Positions 43,775 to 51,656 of a stretch of 64,000 bases of DNA are shown one piece after another. A model generated the notes under the pieces. The model was given only the letters and a program-made list of their open reading frames with translations, did not search any database and had not been told where the DNA came from. The position numbers were made by a program, and so were the translations under genes. Within the stretch, counting starts at the first letter, position 1. Each line of letters opens with the position of its first letter. The stretch is from Saprospiraceae bacterium (GTDB lineage Bacteria; Bacteroidota; Bacteroidia; Chitinophagales; Saprospiraceae): the NCBI GenBank assembly GCA_020627535.1, contig JAHDGU010000015.1, positions 23,658 to 87,657 on the forward strand, given 5' to 3'.

Positions 43775-44326
43775 ATGAATGAATCATTGAAAAATATATT
43801 CGCTCCCGGCGATCAGCTTGACAGCAAAAGCGTAGAGTTTTTGATCAATGCGCTTGCGAGTAATAGCCAGCAGGGATTTGACTATCTCAAGTTCAAGGCG
43901 GCTATGCATCAGCTACAGGGCCTAGGTATGGATGAGGCGACTTCCGTCAAAAATGCATTTGTCACGGCCTCCACAGTAGGCTTGAGCAAAGACAAATTGA
44001 TCCACAGCTCTGAGATCTATCGCAAGGTGCTCGTCCAGGAGCGTGAGCAGTTTGACGCTGCGATGCGCAACCAGCTTGAGAAGCGTGTCGCTTCCAAGGA
44101 AGATGAGACTGAGTATCTCAAGGAGAAGATCATCGAATACAAGCAGAAGATTGCTGAGCTGGAAGAAAATATTCGCTCTTACGAGCAAAAGGTAGCCAAT
44201 GCGGATTCAGAAATTGATCGAGAAAAGGAAAAGATCCTTTCTACCCAAAACAAATTTGAAGAGGTACATAGCGTCTTTATGGAGACGATGGAGAAAGACC
44301 TCAAGCTCTTCAAGGAAATTTTATAA
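43775..44326 (+). CDS. Helical, coiled-coil cytoplasmic protein
   Basis: 183 residues from the ATG at 43775 (a TTG at 43742 is less likely). An N-terminal globular helical domain (about 1-90) is followed by a coiled coil to the end (EYLKEKIIEYKQKIAELEENIRSYEQK). No signal or known family. The next gene, also with coiled coil, starts 21 bases on, so the two may be partners. Confidence 0.7.
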   Translation: MNESLKNIFAPGDQLDSKSVEFLINALASNSQQGFDYLKFKAAMHQLQGLGMDEATSVKNAFVTASTVGLSKDKLIHSSEIYRKVLVQEREQFDAAMRNQLEKRVASKEDETEYLKEKIIEYKQKIAELEENIRSYEQKVANADSEIDREKEKILSTQNKFEEVHSVFMETMEKDLKLFKEIL

Positions 44327-44347
44327 ATTGCACAGAAATACAAAAAG

Positions 44348-45376
44348 ATGGCAGCGGACTTTAGCAGCATAGAAAATCAAGGGAAACCCAAGTCATTCTG
44401 GAAGCGACCAGAAGGGGTGACAGGCACAGTAGTACTAGTAGGACTCCTTGGCCTTGCAGGGTGGTTGATCGTGAGCAATATTGCAGCATTAGCGGCATTC
44501 GCCAGTTCGGCTCTTGGCCTTGCAGTGACCTTGTTGGCTCTAGGAGCTATCATCTATATGGTACTAGATCCCAAAGTGCGTACCCTTGTCGGCTATGCCT
44601 ACAAGAGTTTCATGCGATGGATCACAGGAATCTTTGTGACCATTGATCCGATTGGCATCTTGAAAAACTATGTCGAAGATCTTCAAGACAATCTGAGCAA
44701 AATGAGCAAGCAAATTGGCTCTCTCAGAGGACAAATGCGAAAGCTGAAGGATATCATGAAGAGCAATGACAAAGAGATCGAAGACAATCTCAGGCTGGCC
44801 AAAGTAGCTCGTGACAAGAGCAATCAGAAGGCTATGGCACTTAGCTCTAGAAAAGCAGCAAGGCTGAAGGAGAGCAACGCGAAGTACACTGCACTGCTGA
44901 GCAAAATGGAGGTGCTCCATAGGGTCTTGACCAAGATGTACGAAAACTCGGAAGTCCTTCTTGAAGATACCAAGGATCAAGTCAAGGTCAAAGAGCAGGA
45001 GCGTAAGGCGATCCGCACGTCTCACAGTGCGATGAAGTCTGCGATGAATATTATCTCCGGTAATACAGATCAACGCATGATGTTTGATCAGGCCATGGAG
45101 GCCATCGCTGATGACGTCAGCAACAAGATCGGTGAGATGGAACAGTTCATGGATATGTCCAGCAACTTCATGGACAGCATCGATCTGCAAAATGGCATGT
45201 TTGAAGAGCAGGGGATGAAGATGTTAGAGGAGTGGGAGAAAAAGTCTTCACTACTCCTCCTAGGAGATGGTCAGACCACCGACGATACGCTAGATCTCAG
45301 TAGTCCCACTCGTCAGAAAAGTACCATCAAAAAAGGGGCTGGTTCTGGAAGCGAGTATGACAATCTATTTGAGTAA
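44348..45376 (+). CDS. Two-TM membrane protein with long cytoplasmic coiled coil (PspA-like in outline)
   Basis: 342 residues. Two neighbouring TM helices (VTGTVVLVGLLGLAGWLIV and LGLAVTLLALGAIIYMVL) are followed by an Ile-Met-rich amphipathic part (FMRWITGIFVTIDPIGILKNYVEDLQDNLSKM) and 150 residues of coiled coil reminiscent of PspA/IM30, then a Ser/Thr/Lys tail. It may sense or shape membranes; family assignment uncertain. Shares transcript with the gene before it. Convergent with the DinB-like gene, 2 bases between stops. Confidence 0.7.
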   Translation: MAADFSSIENQGKPKSFWKRPEGVTGTVVLVGLLGLAGWLIVSNIAALAAFASSALGLAVTLLALGAIIYMVLDPKVRTLVGYAYKSFMRWITGIFVTIDPIGILKNYVEDLQDNLSKMSKQIGSLRGQMRKLKDIMKSNDKEIEDNLRLAKVARDKSNQKAMALSSRKAARLKESNAKYTALLSKMEVLHRVLTKMYENSEVLLEDTKDQVKVKEQERKAIRTSHSAMKSAMNIISGNTDQRMMFDQAMEAIADDVSNKIGEMEQFMDMSSNFMDSIDLQNGMFEEQGMKMLEEWEKKSSLLLLGDGQTTDDTLDLSSPTRQKSTIKKGAGSGSEYDNLFE

Positions 45377-45378
45377 AG

Positions 45379-46422
45379 TCAGTCCCTCTTGGTCCCCATA
45401 AATACGCTGACGCCACTTGGCAAGGGATTGCCGGATGCCCTCCTTTGTGATACAATCTGTCCTGTATGCCACAATGCATCTGCAAGAGGACCATTGAGCT
45501 GATGCCAAAATGGAAAGCTCGATCGACGATCGCCACGGCTAAATACGATTTCCAAACCCTCGAGATTCAGGTCGGGATTTGATCTCAAGATATCACTTGC
45601 CTCCATCAGAAAGTATAGAGTTGCCTTGCGCTTCTCTTCCCAGCTCAATCCAGAGATCTCTAGTGGTCTTATATTGTCCTTTCCCGCCGCAGTATTGTAT
45701 ACAACTTCACAGAGACCATAGAGGTGATCTAGGGTTTCTGCACTAGTCCGAGAGGTCTCACTTGGTCGATAACTCAGATCTTCTGGTCTCAGACCTTCCG
45801 TGGCCCAGTAGTATCTGAAACCGAGACCATCGATCATGCGTGCGACAGATGTTGCAGCCGTATAGTGCTCCGGAGCATCAGGAATCTCATAGTAGGGATT
45901 GCCATCAGCATCCAGATGGTAATCAGTATTGCGCTTTGTTATTCCATACATTGTGGTTTCTAGATACTTGGCATTCCACTTCCCATCCACATATGATCCG
46001 ACGACAAATCGGTATTCATCATCTGATTGATAGAGCCAGGCATCTGTCACTAGGCTTCCACCGTACTCGTAGTGGTAGTAGATATCTCGTCCGACAGTGG
46101 TGACCTCACCAGTGGTCAGTCCGCCAAATACGTCAAACTCCCAAAAGAGCATTTTGCCGGAAGGCACATCCATCCTCCTGAGGCCATGGTTGCGCTCCCC
46201 ATACTGAGTCTGTTCCTCGTCGACATATCCCATTGAGTTGGTGAGGATGACTGTGCTGTCCAGACCATAGGCAAAGCTGATGTCCTGACGAAACTTTGAT
46301 CCATCGCCCCAAGTGCCCTGAGCGGACCACACTTTGTCCAGCAATGGTTCAAATACTTCCATTTGGGCTTGGCCGCCGATAGAGGCTGTAACTAGGAGGA
46401 TTATCAACTGTGTTGTCTTCAT
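45379..46422 (-). CDS. Secreted protein with DinB-like C-terminal domain
   Basis: 347 residues. Signal peptide MKTTQLIILLVTASIGGQAQ. The N-terminal half (20-180) is lipocalin-like in strand pattern; the C-terminal half is a DinB/DfsB-like four-helix bundle (YTAATSVARMIDGLGFRYYWATEGLR, SRTSAETLDHLYGLCE, PLADALWHTGQIVSQRRASGNP). Histidines in HLY and WHTGQ occupy the metal-binding positions of that family. The role is unknown; exported DinB-like proteins are common in Bacteroidota. Confidence 0.78.
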   Translation of the reverse strand: MKTTQLIILLVTASIGGQAQMEVFEPLLDKVWSAQGTWGDGSKFRQDISFAYGLDSTVILTNSMGYVDEEQTQYGERNHGLRRMDVPSGKMLFWEFDVFGGLTTGEVTTVGRDIYYHYEYGGSLVTDAWLYQSDDEYRFVVGSYVDGKWNAKYLETTMYGITKRNTDYHLDADGNPYYEIPDAPEHYTAATSVARMIDGLGFRYYWATEGLRPEDLSYRPSETSRTSAETLDHLYGLCEVVYNTAAGKDNIRPLEISGLSWEEKRKATLYFLMEASDILRSNPDLNLEGLEIVFSRGDRRSSFPFWHQLNGPLADALWHTGQIVSQRRASGNPLPSGVSVFMGTKRD

Positions 46423-46432
46423 ATTGGCAAAA

Positions 46433-47143
46433 TTACGATGAGCCTAAAGCTCTCAAGATCGAGAGGCTTTTGAGCTCTCCGAAGCTTTCGATGTGATTGC
46501 GATAGTAGCGGATGAGTTTATCGGTGAGTGATGACCGTGTAGTCTTGGCTATGCCGTTCGGCAAAATGTCTCGTGGGCTTGTGCTTAGTGATTCGAAATA
46601 TTGGTAGACTTCTTCACTGATGTAGTCTTGGCCTACGACCTCGTGTCCAAGGCTATGTCCCTCGCGCAGATCAAAAGCTAGATGACCTTCTTGCAGATTG
46701 GGCCCAAAGCCGATCAGTCTGCTGAGCTCAATCATGTAAATATTGGCTGTGTGGCTGAGGTGATCATTCTCATCGAGGGAGAGTAGCTTCTCATGAAGAA
46801 ATTGATAGAGTCCAACTGACTCTTCATTCTCCTTGACACTCTTCCGAAAGACCTCAATGTAAAAATTGAGTACTGAGATCTTGGCGATATCTGTCATGAT
46901 AGTCTGATATACATGTGACATCTGTAGATCCTTGACGCGCGCCAGACTGCCTTTGGATGGGTAGGCGATAAGCTTGACGATATTTCCGACTTGTAGCATG
47001 CCTGCAGAGATCTTCGCGCTTTTTTTTCGCACTCCTCCGATGATCAAAGACAGCAGCCCGTCACTCTGTGAGTAGGCATCGAAGATCAGGCTGCTTTCGC
47101 GGTACTTGATCGTCCTAAGGATGATGGCTTCTGTTTCGATCAT
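46433..47143 (-). CDS. recO: DNA repair protein RecO
   Basis: RecFOR-pathway protein that loads RecA on gapped DNA. 236 residues, N-terminal OB fold with MIETEAIILRTIKYRESSLIFDAYS, SLIIGGVRKK and PLQVGNI-type pattern, then a helical domain ending AKTTRSSLTDKLIRYYRNHIE. No zinc-binding cysteines, as often in Bacteroidota. Start overlaps the stop of the glycosyltransferase gene by one base (TGATG). Confidence 0.92.
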   Translation of the reverse strand: MIETEAIILRTIKYRESSLIFDAYSQSDGLLSLIIGGVRKKSAKISAGMLQVGNIVKLIAYPSKGSLARVKDLQMSHVYQTIMTDIAKISVLNFYIEVFRKSVKENEESVGLYQFLHEKLLSLDENDHLSHTANIYMIELSRLIGFGPNLQEGHLAFDLREGHSLGHEVVGQDYISEEVYQYFESLSTSPRDILPNGIAKTTRSSLTDKLIRYYRNHIESFGELKSLSILRALGSS

Positions 47144-48798
47144 CAGCGCAGCTTGTAGACTCCTGCGATTGGAGTATCACGCGCATCGATACGGATGATT
47201 TCATTTTGCCGTATCAGCGGGTATTGGTTCTTCACATATTTGCTATGATCATCCCAGAGATAAATGGTGATGAAGTAGTCCGCCTCATTGATATCACTCA
47301 CTGCAGAGATGCGAGCTAGATCCTTTGCATCGAGCATTTGCATGTTGTATTTCCCGATCGGGAAACTACTATAGATCTTGATGTCGGAATTCGGATCCTG
47401 CTCCAAGAGCTTTTGGATGACAGGAAAGTATGAAACACCCCAATAGTCTTGGTCAAAACGATTGAAACTATCCGCAGCCACTAGAGAATTGAAGTAGACG
47501 GCTTGGATAGGATGCAGTGCGAGGATCTTATAGATGGGTCCGATTGACAGCAAGACGCATGCGGTGGCTAGTATTAGGTGTTGACTAGCCCATTTGGCCT
47601 TGAGCCGCATGGTGGTTTGCGTACAGATCCAGTGCAAGCCTGTACTCATCAATACAACCATGGGAGCGTAAAGGAAGTACATATGTCTCCAACCATTATA
47701 GAGATTGGGATCTTTGATGAAGATAGCAAAGAGTACAGCCGCCAACATCGCTAGACACACAAGATCCATCAGTTGCTTGGGTCCCTTGACCAATTTTTTG
47801 AAGGAGCGGGTCTTCCAGATCTGCAAGATGCCATGGCTGCTTGTGACGACCATGCCGACGATGAGGAGAAGGATGAATAGAATGGGCGTGGTAATACCGA
47901 TCCACGCTGGGATATAGTGCCAGGGCATATCTGAGGCATTGTAGACTTGGCCAAAGTATACCAACTGACTATCCCACTGGCTTGAGAGTCTGGCACCTGC
48001 TGCGACGGCAAGTTCGTCTTGTAGTAGACGCTCGAGTCTTTGTGGGGAAAGCGCTATGAAGAGAACCCCGTTGATCACAAGATAGGCCAGGATCTGAGTC
48101 AGTCTCGCTTTTAGATGCTTCCACTCACCATGTCCCTTGAGGAGAATGGTCGCGTAGGCAGCCAATGTCATGAGCATCACAGTCAGACCAGGGATCCTCG
48201 CATTGATAGCCAAGCTGCAGGTGACCGCATGGAGGATGATGTTGCCCCATGTGGGTTTTTGCAAACTACGCATCAGGGTGTACAGCGCGATACTGATAAA
48301 CGAGAGCAAGACGAGGTCCTTGGGATTATAGAAGGAATGGCCAAAGATGCGTGGGTGAAGGATATACAGCAGTAGCCCGGCTATTGCCAGTCCAGAACCG
48401 AATCTGCGTCGCAATAGCCTCCACATACAGAGTGCTGCAAGAGCGCTGAGTAAGAAAATCATCAAATGCCTAAGGCGAAAGACAGAGCTAAAATCGCTCA
48501 GCCCAAGCATTCTCTCCACGGCAAAACAACTCATGCTGTAGACCATGCCATAGCCGACGGGCGATCCAAACTCTCTCACGCCAGCCTCTACCACTTGCGT
48601 CCCTAGGAGATCATCTACGATCTGCCAGGCTCCGATGCCATGATTGCGCTGGAGGATCTCATCCCATGAGTATCCAAAGTCCGTGTAGATCAGGATGCCA
48701 ACCAGCAGATAGATACCCATGATGATCCAGCCGGAGATGTCCCATAGCCTGTGCTGGGCAAATTGCGTTGTCTGCTTATGGCTTTGGCTTTTTGACAT
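47143..48798 (-). CDS. Polytopic glycosyltransferase (GT39/PMT-like)
   Basis: 551 residues with about 11 TM helices. The first extracytoplasmic loop contains FGYSWDEILQRNHG with the Asp-Glu pair of GT-C enzymes, and the C-terminal soluble region (DQDYWGVSYFPVIQKLLEQDPNSDI) follows. GT39-like enzymes use polyprenyl-linked sugars to glycosylate proteins or lipids. The exact acceptor is unknown. It lies upstream of recO with overlapping stop/start. Confidence 0.8.
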   Translation of the reverse strand: MSKSQSHKQTTQFAQHRLWDISGWIIMGIYLLVGILIYTDFGYSWDEILQRNHGIGAWQIVDDLLGTQVVEAGVREFGSPVGYGMVYSMSCFAVERMLGLSDFSSVFRLRHLMIFLLSALAALCMWRLLRRRFGSGLAIAGLLLYILHPRIFGHSFYNPKDLVLLSFISIALYTLMRSLQKPTWGNIILHAVTCSLAINARIPGLTVMLMTLAAYATILLKGHGEWKHLKARLTQILAYLVINGVLFIALSPQRLERLLQDELAVAAGARLSSQWDSQLVYFGQVYNASDMPWHYIPAWIGITTPILFILLLIVGMVVTSSHGILQIWKTRSFKKLVKGPKQLMDLVCLAMLAAVLFAIFIKDPNLYNGWRHMYFLYAPMVVLMSTGLHWICTQTTMRLKAKWASQHLILATACVLLSIGPIYKILALHPIQAVYFNSLVAADSFNRFDQDYWGVSYFPVIQKLLEQDPNSDIKIYSSFPIGKYNMQMLDAKDLARISAVSDINEADYFITIYLWDDHSKYVKNQYPLIRQNEIIRIDARDTPIAGVYKLR

Positions 48799-48845
48799 CA
48801 GATATTACATATGAAGATATTCACTCATGTATGAGCATACGAAGA

Positions 48846-48880
48846 AAAATGGCTTCAATCCGAGGGACTGAAGCCATTTT
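48846..48880 (-). terminator. Terminator after prc
   Basis: Perfect 12-base stem AAAATGGCTTCA / TGAAGCCATTTT with 11-base loop, followed on the minus strand by TTC-rich sequence; 22 bases after the prc stop. Confidence 0.8.
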
Positions 48881-48901
48881 GACATCAATGCACTGATTGA
48901 T

Positions 48902-51031
48902 TTAGTCCTTCTTGATCGGACCATCTGTAGAGGTGGTCATGCCTGTTACCATATCTCTGAGGATGAAAATGGTCTCCTCTAGGTAGTGATCTTTCTGAAG
49001 ATTTTTGATCCAGCTATCATTGCGATCTATCCTTGAGCTATCTGCCTGTATGAAGGCAAGATCTTGCTCTAGATTTTCGATATCAAGAGCAGCGATCGGC
49101 TGATAGATATCTTTCGCTGCTTCAGCGTCTTGTTCGCGCTGAGTCATCATAGCATCATACCCTGAGTAGTCCAGCGGGAAGCTCTTCATATCTCTGAGAG
49201 TCTTGAGCCGCTCTGCATTTTCCAAGACTTTGCTGAATGTCTCACTGCCATCGATCCGCTCTGATGATTTTCTTTGGAGTTCCTCCCGATTTGGGATAGT
49301 ACTGACAGTATTGACATACTCCACGTCATCGATCTCTGTCCATGGCAGTGGTTTGTTAAGCTCTTTCTCACCGCTATCAATGTAGTGATAGTTGTCTGGT
49401 AGAATCAAATCAGGCACGACACCCTTGAGCTGTGTAGACCCACCATCGACTCGGTAAAATTTCTGCATCGTCACCTTGATCTCGCCGAGTGGCTTGTGCT
49501 CGTTATTCATCACATATCTGTCTAGATCGATGAATCTCTGTACAGTGCCCTTGCCAAATGTACTATTGGAACCTACGATGACGGCACGATCATAGTCCTG
49601 CAGAGCAGCAGCTATGATTTCAGAAGCACTGGCGCTATTGTGATTGACCATGACTACCAGTGGGCCATCGTACTGTACTTTCTCATCATCGTCTTCATAG
49701 ACCGAGGCGGCTCGACCTCGACTTTTGACTTGTACGACAGGTCCATCTTCGATGAAAAACCCGGTCATGCGTACGACATCACGGAGTGATCCACCCCCAT
49801 TGTTCCTGAGGTCAAGGATGATTCCATTGACACCATGTTGATTCAGCTTTTCAATTTCTTTTTCGATATCCGTCGCACAGCTATTCCCTTCGGGATCATC
49901 AAAGTCTGCATAGAATCTTGGCAGTCTGATATAGCCGATATCTTCCATGACACCTGCATGATCTAGGACCACGGATTTGGCTTTTCCTTCGTCGAGGATC
50001 ACTTTGTCCCTTACGATGGTGATTTCCTGCTCGCTTTGGTCGACTTTGCGGACCTTGAGGATGACTTTGGTGCCCTTGGCTCCTCTGATCATGCCTACGA
50101 CATCATCTATACGCATGCCCACAGCATTCACTGGCTCTTCTCCTTCTTGTGCGACTGTCAATATCGCATCATCCTCGGAGAGGTCTTTTTGCTTGTAAGC
50201 TGGTCCACCTGGTACAATATTGGCGACCTTGACATATGCACCATCTGCACGAAGTCTAGCACCGATGCCCTCGAGACTTCTGCCCATGTTGATGTCAAAG
50301 TCTTCCTTTTGTTTTGGGCTGAAGTAGTCACTATGAGGATCGTAAAGATTGGTCATCGCATTGAGATAATCACCAAATCGATCAGCTCTTCTCAGTTTGC
50401 CGAGTCTTTCAAACCAGTCGTCATAGAGTTCTTTGACTTCTGTACGGCTTTTGATTTCTAGTTCTTCATCAGAGAGCATTTCTTCCTCCGTGGCATTTTC
50501 CTCTTGTGAGCTCTTTAGCTCTCTGTATTTGCCTAGTGCTTCATACTTCAGTGATTGTCTCCAGCGATCCCTTAGCCCATCTGTGCTCGAGGCATAGGGT
50601 AGAAGGTCGTAGTCCATATCGATAGACTCTGCTGTCGAGTAGTCAAATGGCTGTTCCATGATTTCATTGACATACTGTTCTCCTCTCTTGATACCAGCCT
50701 CTAGCAGGCGATAGCTTTCATCAAAAAACTCAGTCGTCCTAGCATTGATTTGATCATCTAGCTCCAGTTTGTACACTGTGAGAGATGCATACTCATCATC
50801 GGTCAGAAACTTTTTGCCGTAGTCCAGTCTCTCCATGTACAAATCAAAAAGTTCTTGACTGAACTCATCATTGAGAGTAATGGGCTCAAAATGTGCCCGC
50901 TGCAAGATCTGCACGACCGCTCCTAGCTGAGCCGCTTCTTTCTCTGACTCCAGAGTTTCTTGATAAAAAGCAGTCGATACGACCAGTACAGTCAATATCA
51001 GAAAACTCAGGATTGAATACTTCCACTTCAT
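48902..51031 (-). CDS. prc: Carboxy-terminal processing protease Prc/Tsp (S41)
   Basis: Periplasmic serine protease that cleaves proteins near their C-termini. About 709 residues from the ATG at 51031 (MKWKYSILSFLILTVLVVS signal/anchor; the longer frame to 51127 is not credible). N-terminal helical domain, PDZ (SLEGIGARLRADGAYVKVANIVPGGPA), S41 core with NHNSASASEIIAAALQDY (catalytic Ser) and FGKGTVQRF (catalytic Lys), then the DUF3340-type C-terminal domain. Length fits the long proteobacterial/Bacteroidota form. Confidence 0.93.
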   Translation of the reverse strand: MKWKYSILSFLILTVLVVSTAFYQETLESEKEAAQLGAVVQILQRAHFEPITLNDEFSQELFDLYMERLDYGKKFLTDDEYASLTVYKLELDDQINARTTEFFDESYRLLEAGIKRGEQYVNEIMEQPFDYSTAESIDMDYDLLPYASSTDGLRDRWRQSLKYEALGKYRELKSSQEENATEEEMLSDEELEIKSRTEVKELYDDWFERLGKLRRADRFGDYLNAMTNLYDPHSDYFSPKQKEDFDINMGRSLEGIGARLRADGAYVKVANIVPGGPAYKQKDLSEDDAILTVAQEGEEPVNAVGMRIDDVVGMIRGAKGTKVILKVRKVDQSEQEITIVRDKVILDEGKAKSVVLDHAGVMEDIGYIRLPRFYADFDDPEGNSCATDIEKEIEKLNQHGVNGIILDLRNNGGGSLRDVVRMTGFFIEDGPVVQVKSRGRAASVYEDDDEKVQYDGPLVVMVNHNSASASEIIAAALQDYDRAVIVGSNSTFGKGTVQRFIDLDRYVMNNEHKPLGEIKVTMQKFYRVDGGSTQLKGVVPDLILPDNYHYIDSGEKELNKPLPWTEIDDVEYVNTVSTIPNREELQRKSSERIDGSETFSKVLENAERLKTLRDMKSFPLDYSGYDAMMTQREQDAEAAKDIYQPIAALDIENLEQDLAFIQADSSRIDRNDSWIKNLQKDHYLEETIFILRDMVTGMTTSTDGPIKKD

Positions 51032-51122
51032 AGTCTGTTCTGTTTCACGTCTCAAGTTACGAGAATTAAAGATGATCGATATGCGAGTCAAACACTCACC
51101 TCTGTGTAAACGAATGTAAGGC

Positions 51123-51190
51123 CACAATGATCGATCCTGAGCAAGGATTAACGGAATTTAAACATCTGAGTCCACTTGTTAATCATTGTG
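51123..51190. other. 9-base inverted repeat pair in prc/T9SS-peptide intergenic region
   Basis: CACAATGAT (51123-51131) and ATCATTGTG (51182-51190) are perfectly complementary across 50 bases in the 234-base gap between prc and the gene at 51266. They could be paired operator half-sites or a hairpin. Confidence 0.35.
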
Positions 51191-51241
51191 AAGCTTTGCT
51201 ATCCGACAGTTGAAGCAGGATAGTCTTTGAACTCTTGCTTT

Positions 51242-51249
51242 TATATTTG
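51242..51249 (+). promoter_or_regulatory. Bacteroidota -7 type promoter box
   Basis: TATATTTG fits TAnnTTTG, 16 bases before the start codon at 51266, implying a very short leader. Confidence 0.45.
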
Positions 51250-51265
51250 TTGTTCATTCGAGTAG

Positions 51266-51592
51266 ATGAAGCAGATTTTACTACTTAGCACTTTCATTCT
51301 ATTGTCCTTCGGCGCTTTCGCGCAAAAGGCTGGCAGTGCTGTGGTGTCCTCTGAGAAAGTAGAAATCGTTATCTATCCCAATCCGGCTGTTGATTTCATT
51401 GCTTTGGAGCACAACAATGAAGAGATCAAGAAGCTCGAGATCAGGAACATAGTAGGTGCAAAGCTTGCTGAGTTTGAAGTGAGATCAGAGGCCAGGTACG
51501 ACCTTAGTGGTCTCGCAAGAGGCTTGTACTTGGTGCAAGTGCTGGATGAAAAAGACCAGTTGATAGCCACTAGGCGCATCAAAAAGCAATAG
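51266..51592 (+). CDS. Small protein consisting of signal peptide plus T9SS sorting domain
   Basis: 108 residues: signal peptide MKQILLLSTFILLSFGAFAQ, about 15 linker residues, then a complete T9SS type A sorting domain (EIVIYPNPAVDFIALEH, IRNIVGAKLAEF, GLARGLYLVQVLD, IKKQ). There is no cargo domain in between. It would be exported to the surface as a free sorting domain, or could act as a competitor or as the leftover of a larger gene. It is preceded by a promoter-like box. Confidence 0.85.
   Translation: MKQILLLSTFILLSFGAFAQKAGSAVVSSEKVEIVIYPNPAVDFIALEHNNEEIKKLEIRNIVGAKLAEFEVRSEARYDLSGLARGLYLVQVLDEKDQLIATRRIKKQ
51312..51327 (+). repeat. Hairpin word 11: GCGC-TTTC-GCGC-AAAA
   Basis: At the signal peptidase site codons of the small T9SS protein (Gly-Ala-Phe-Ala-Gln-Lys). 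Confidence 0.6.
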
Positions 51593-51614
51593 GCACAGTT
51601 CGTTTGTCTTTATC

Positions 51615-51653
51615 ATTGGCGCCATGGCCTGTGCAGTGCTTTGAGCCGCCAAT
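51615..51653. terminator. Possible bidirectional hairpin between convergent genes
   Basis: ATTGGCG / CGCCAAT arms with a 25-base loop, between the T9SS peptide and nadE stops. The T runs are weak, so termination is not certain. Confidence 0.35.
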
Positions 51654-51656
51654 CCA

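Noticed and set aside
47350..47365. 16-base perfect palindrome TTTCCCGATCGGGAAA
   Set aside because: Lies inside the glycosyltransferase gene and encodes ordinary residues; single occurrence, no second copy found.
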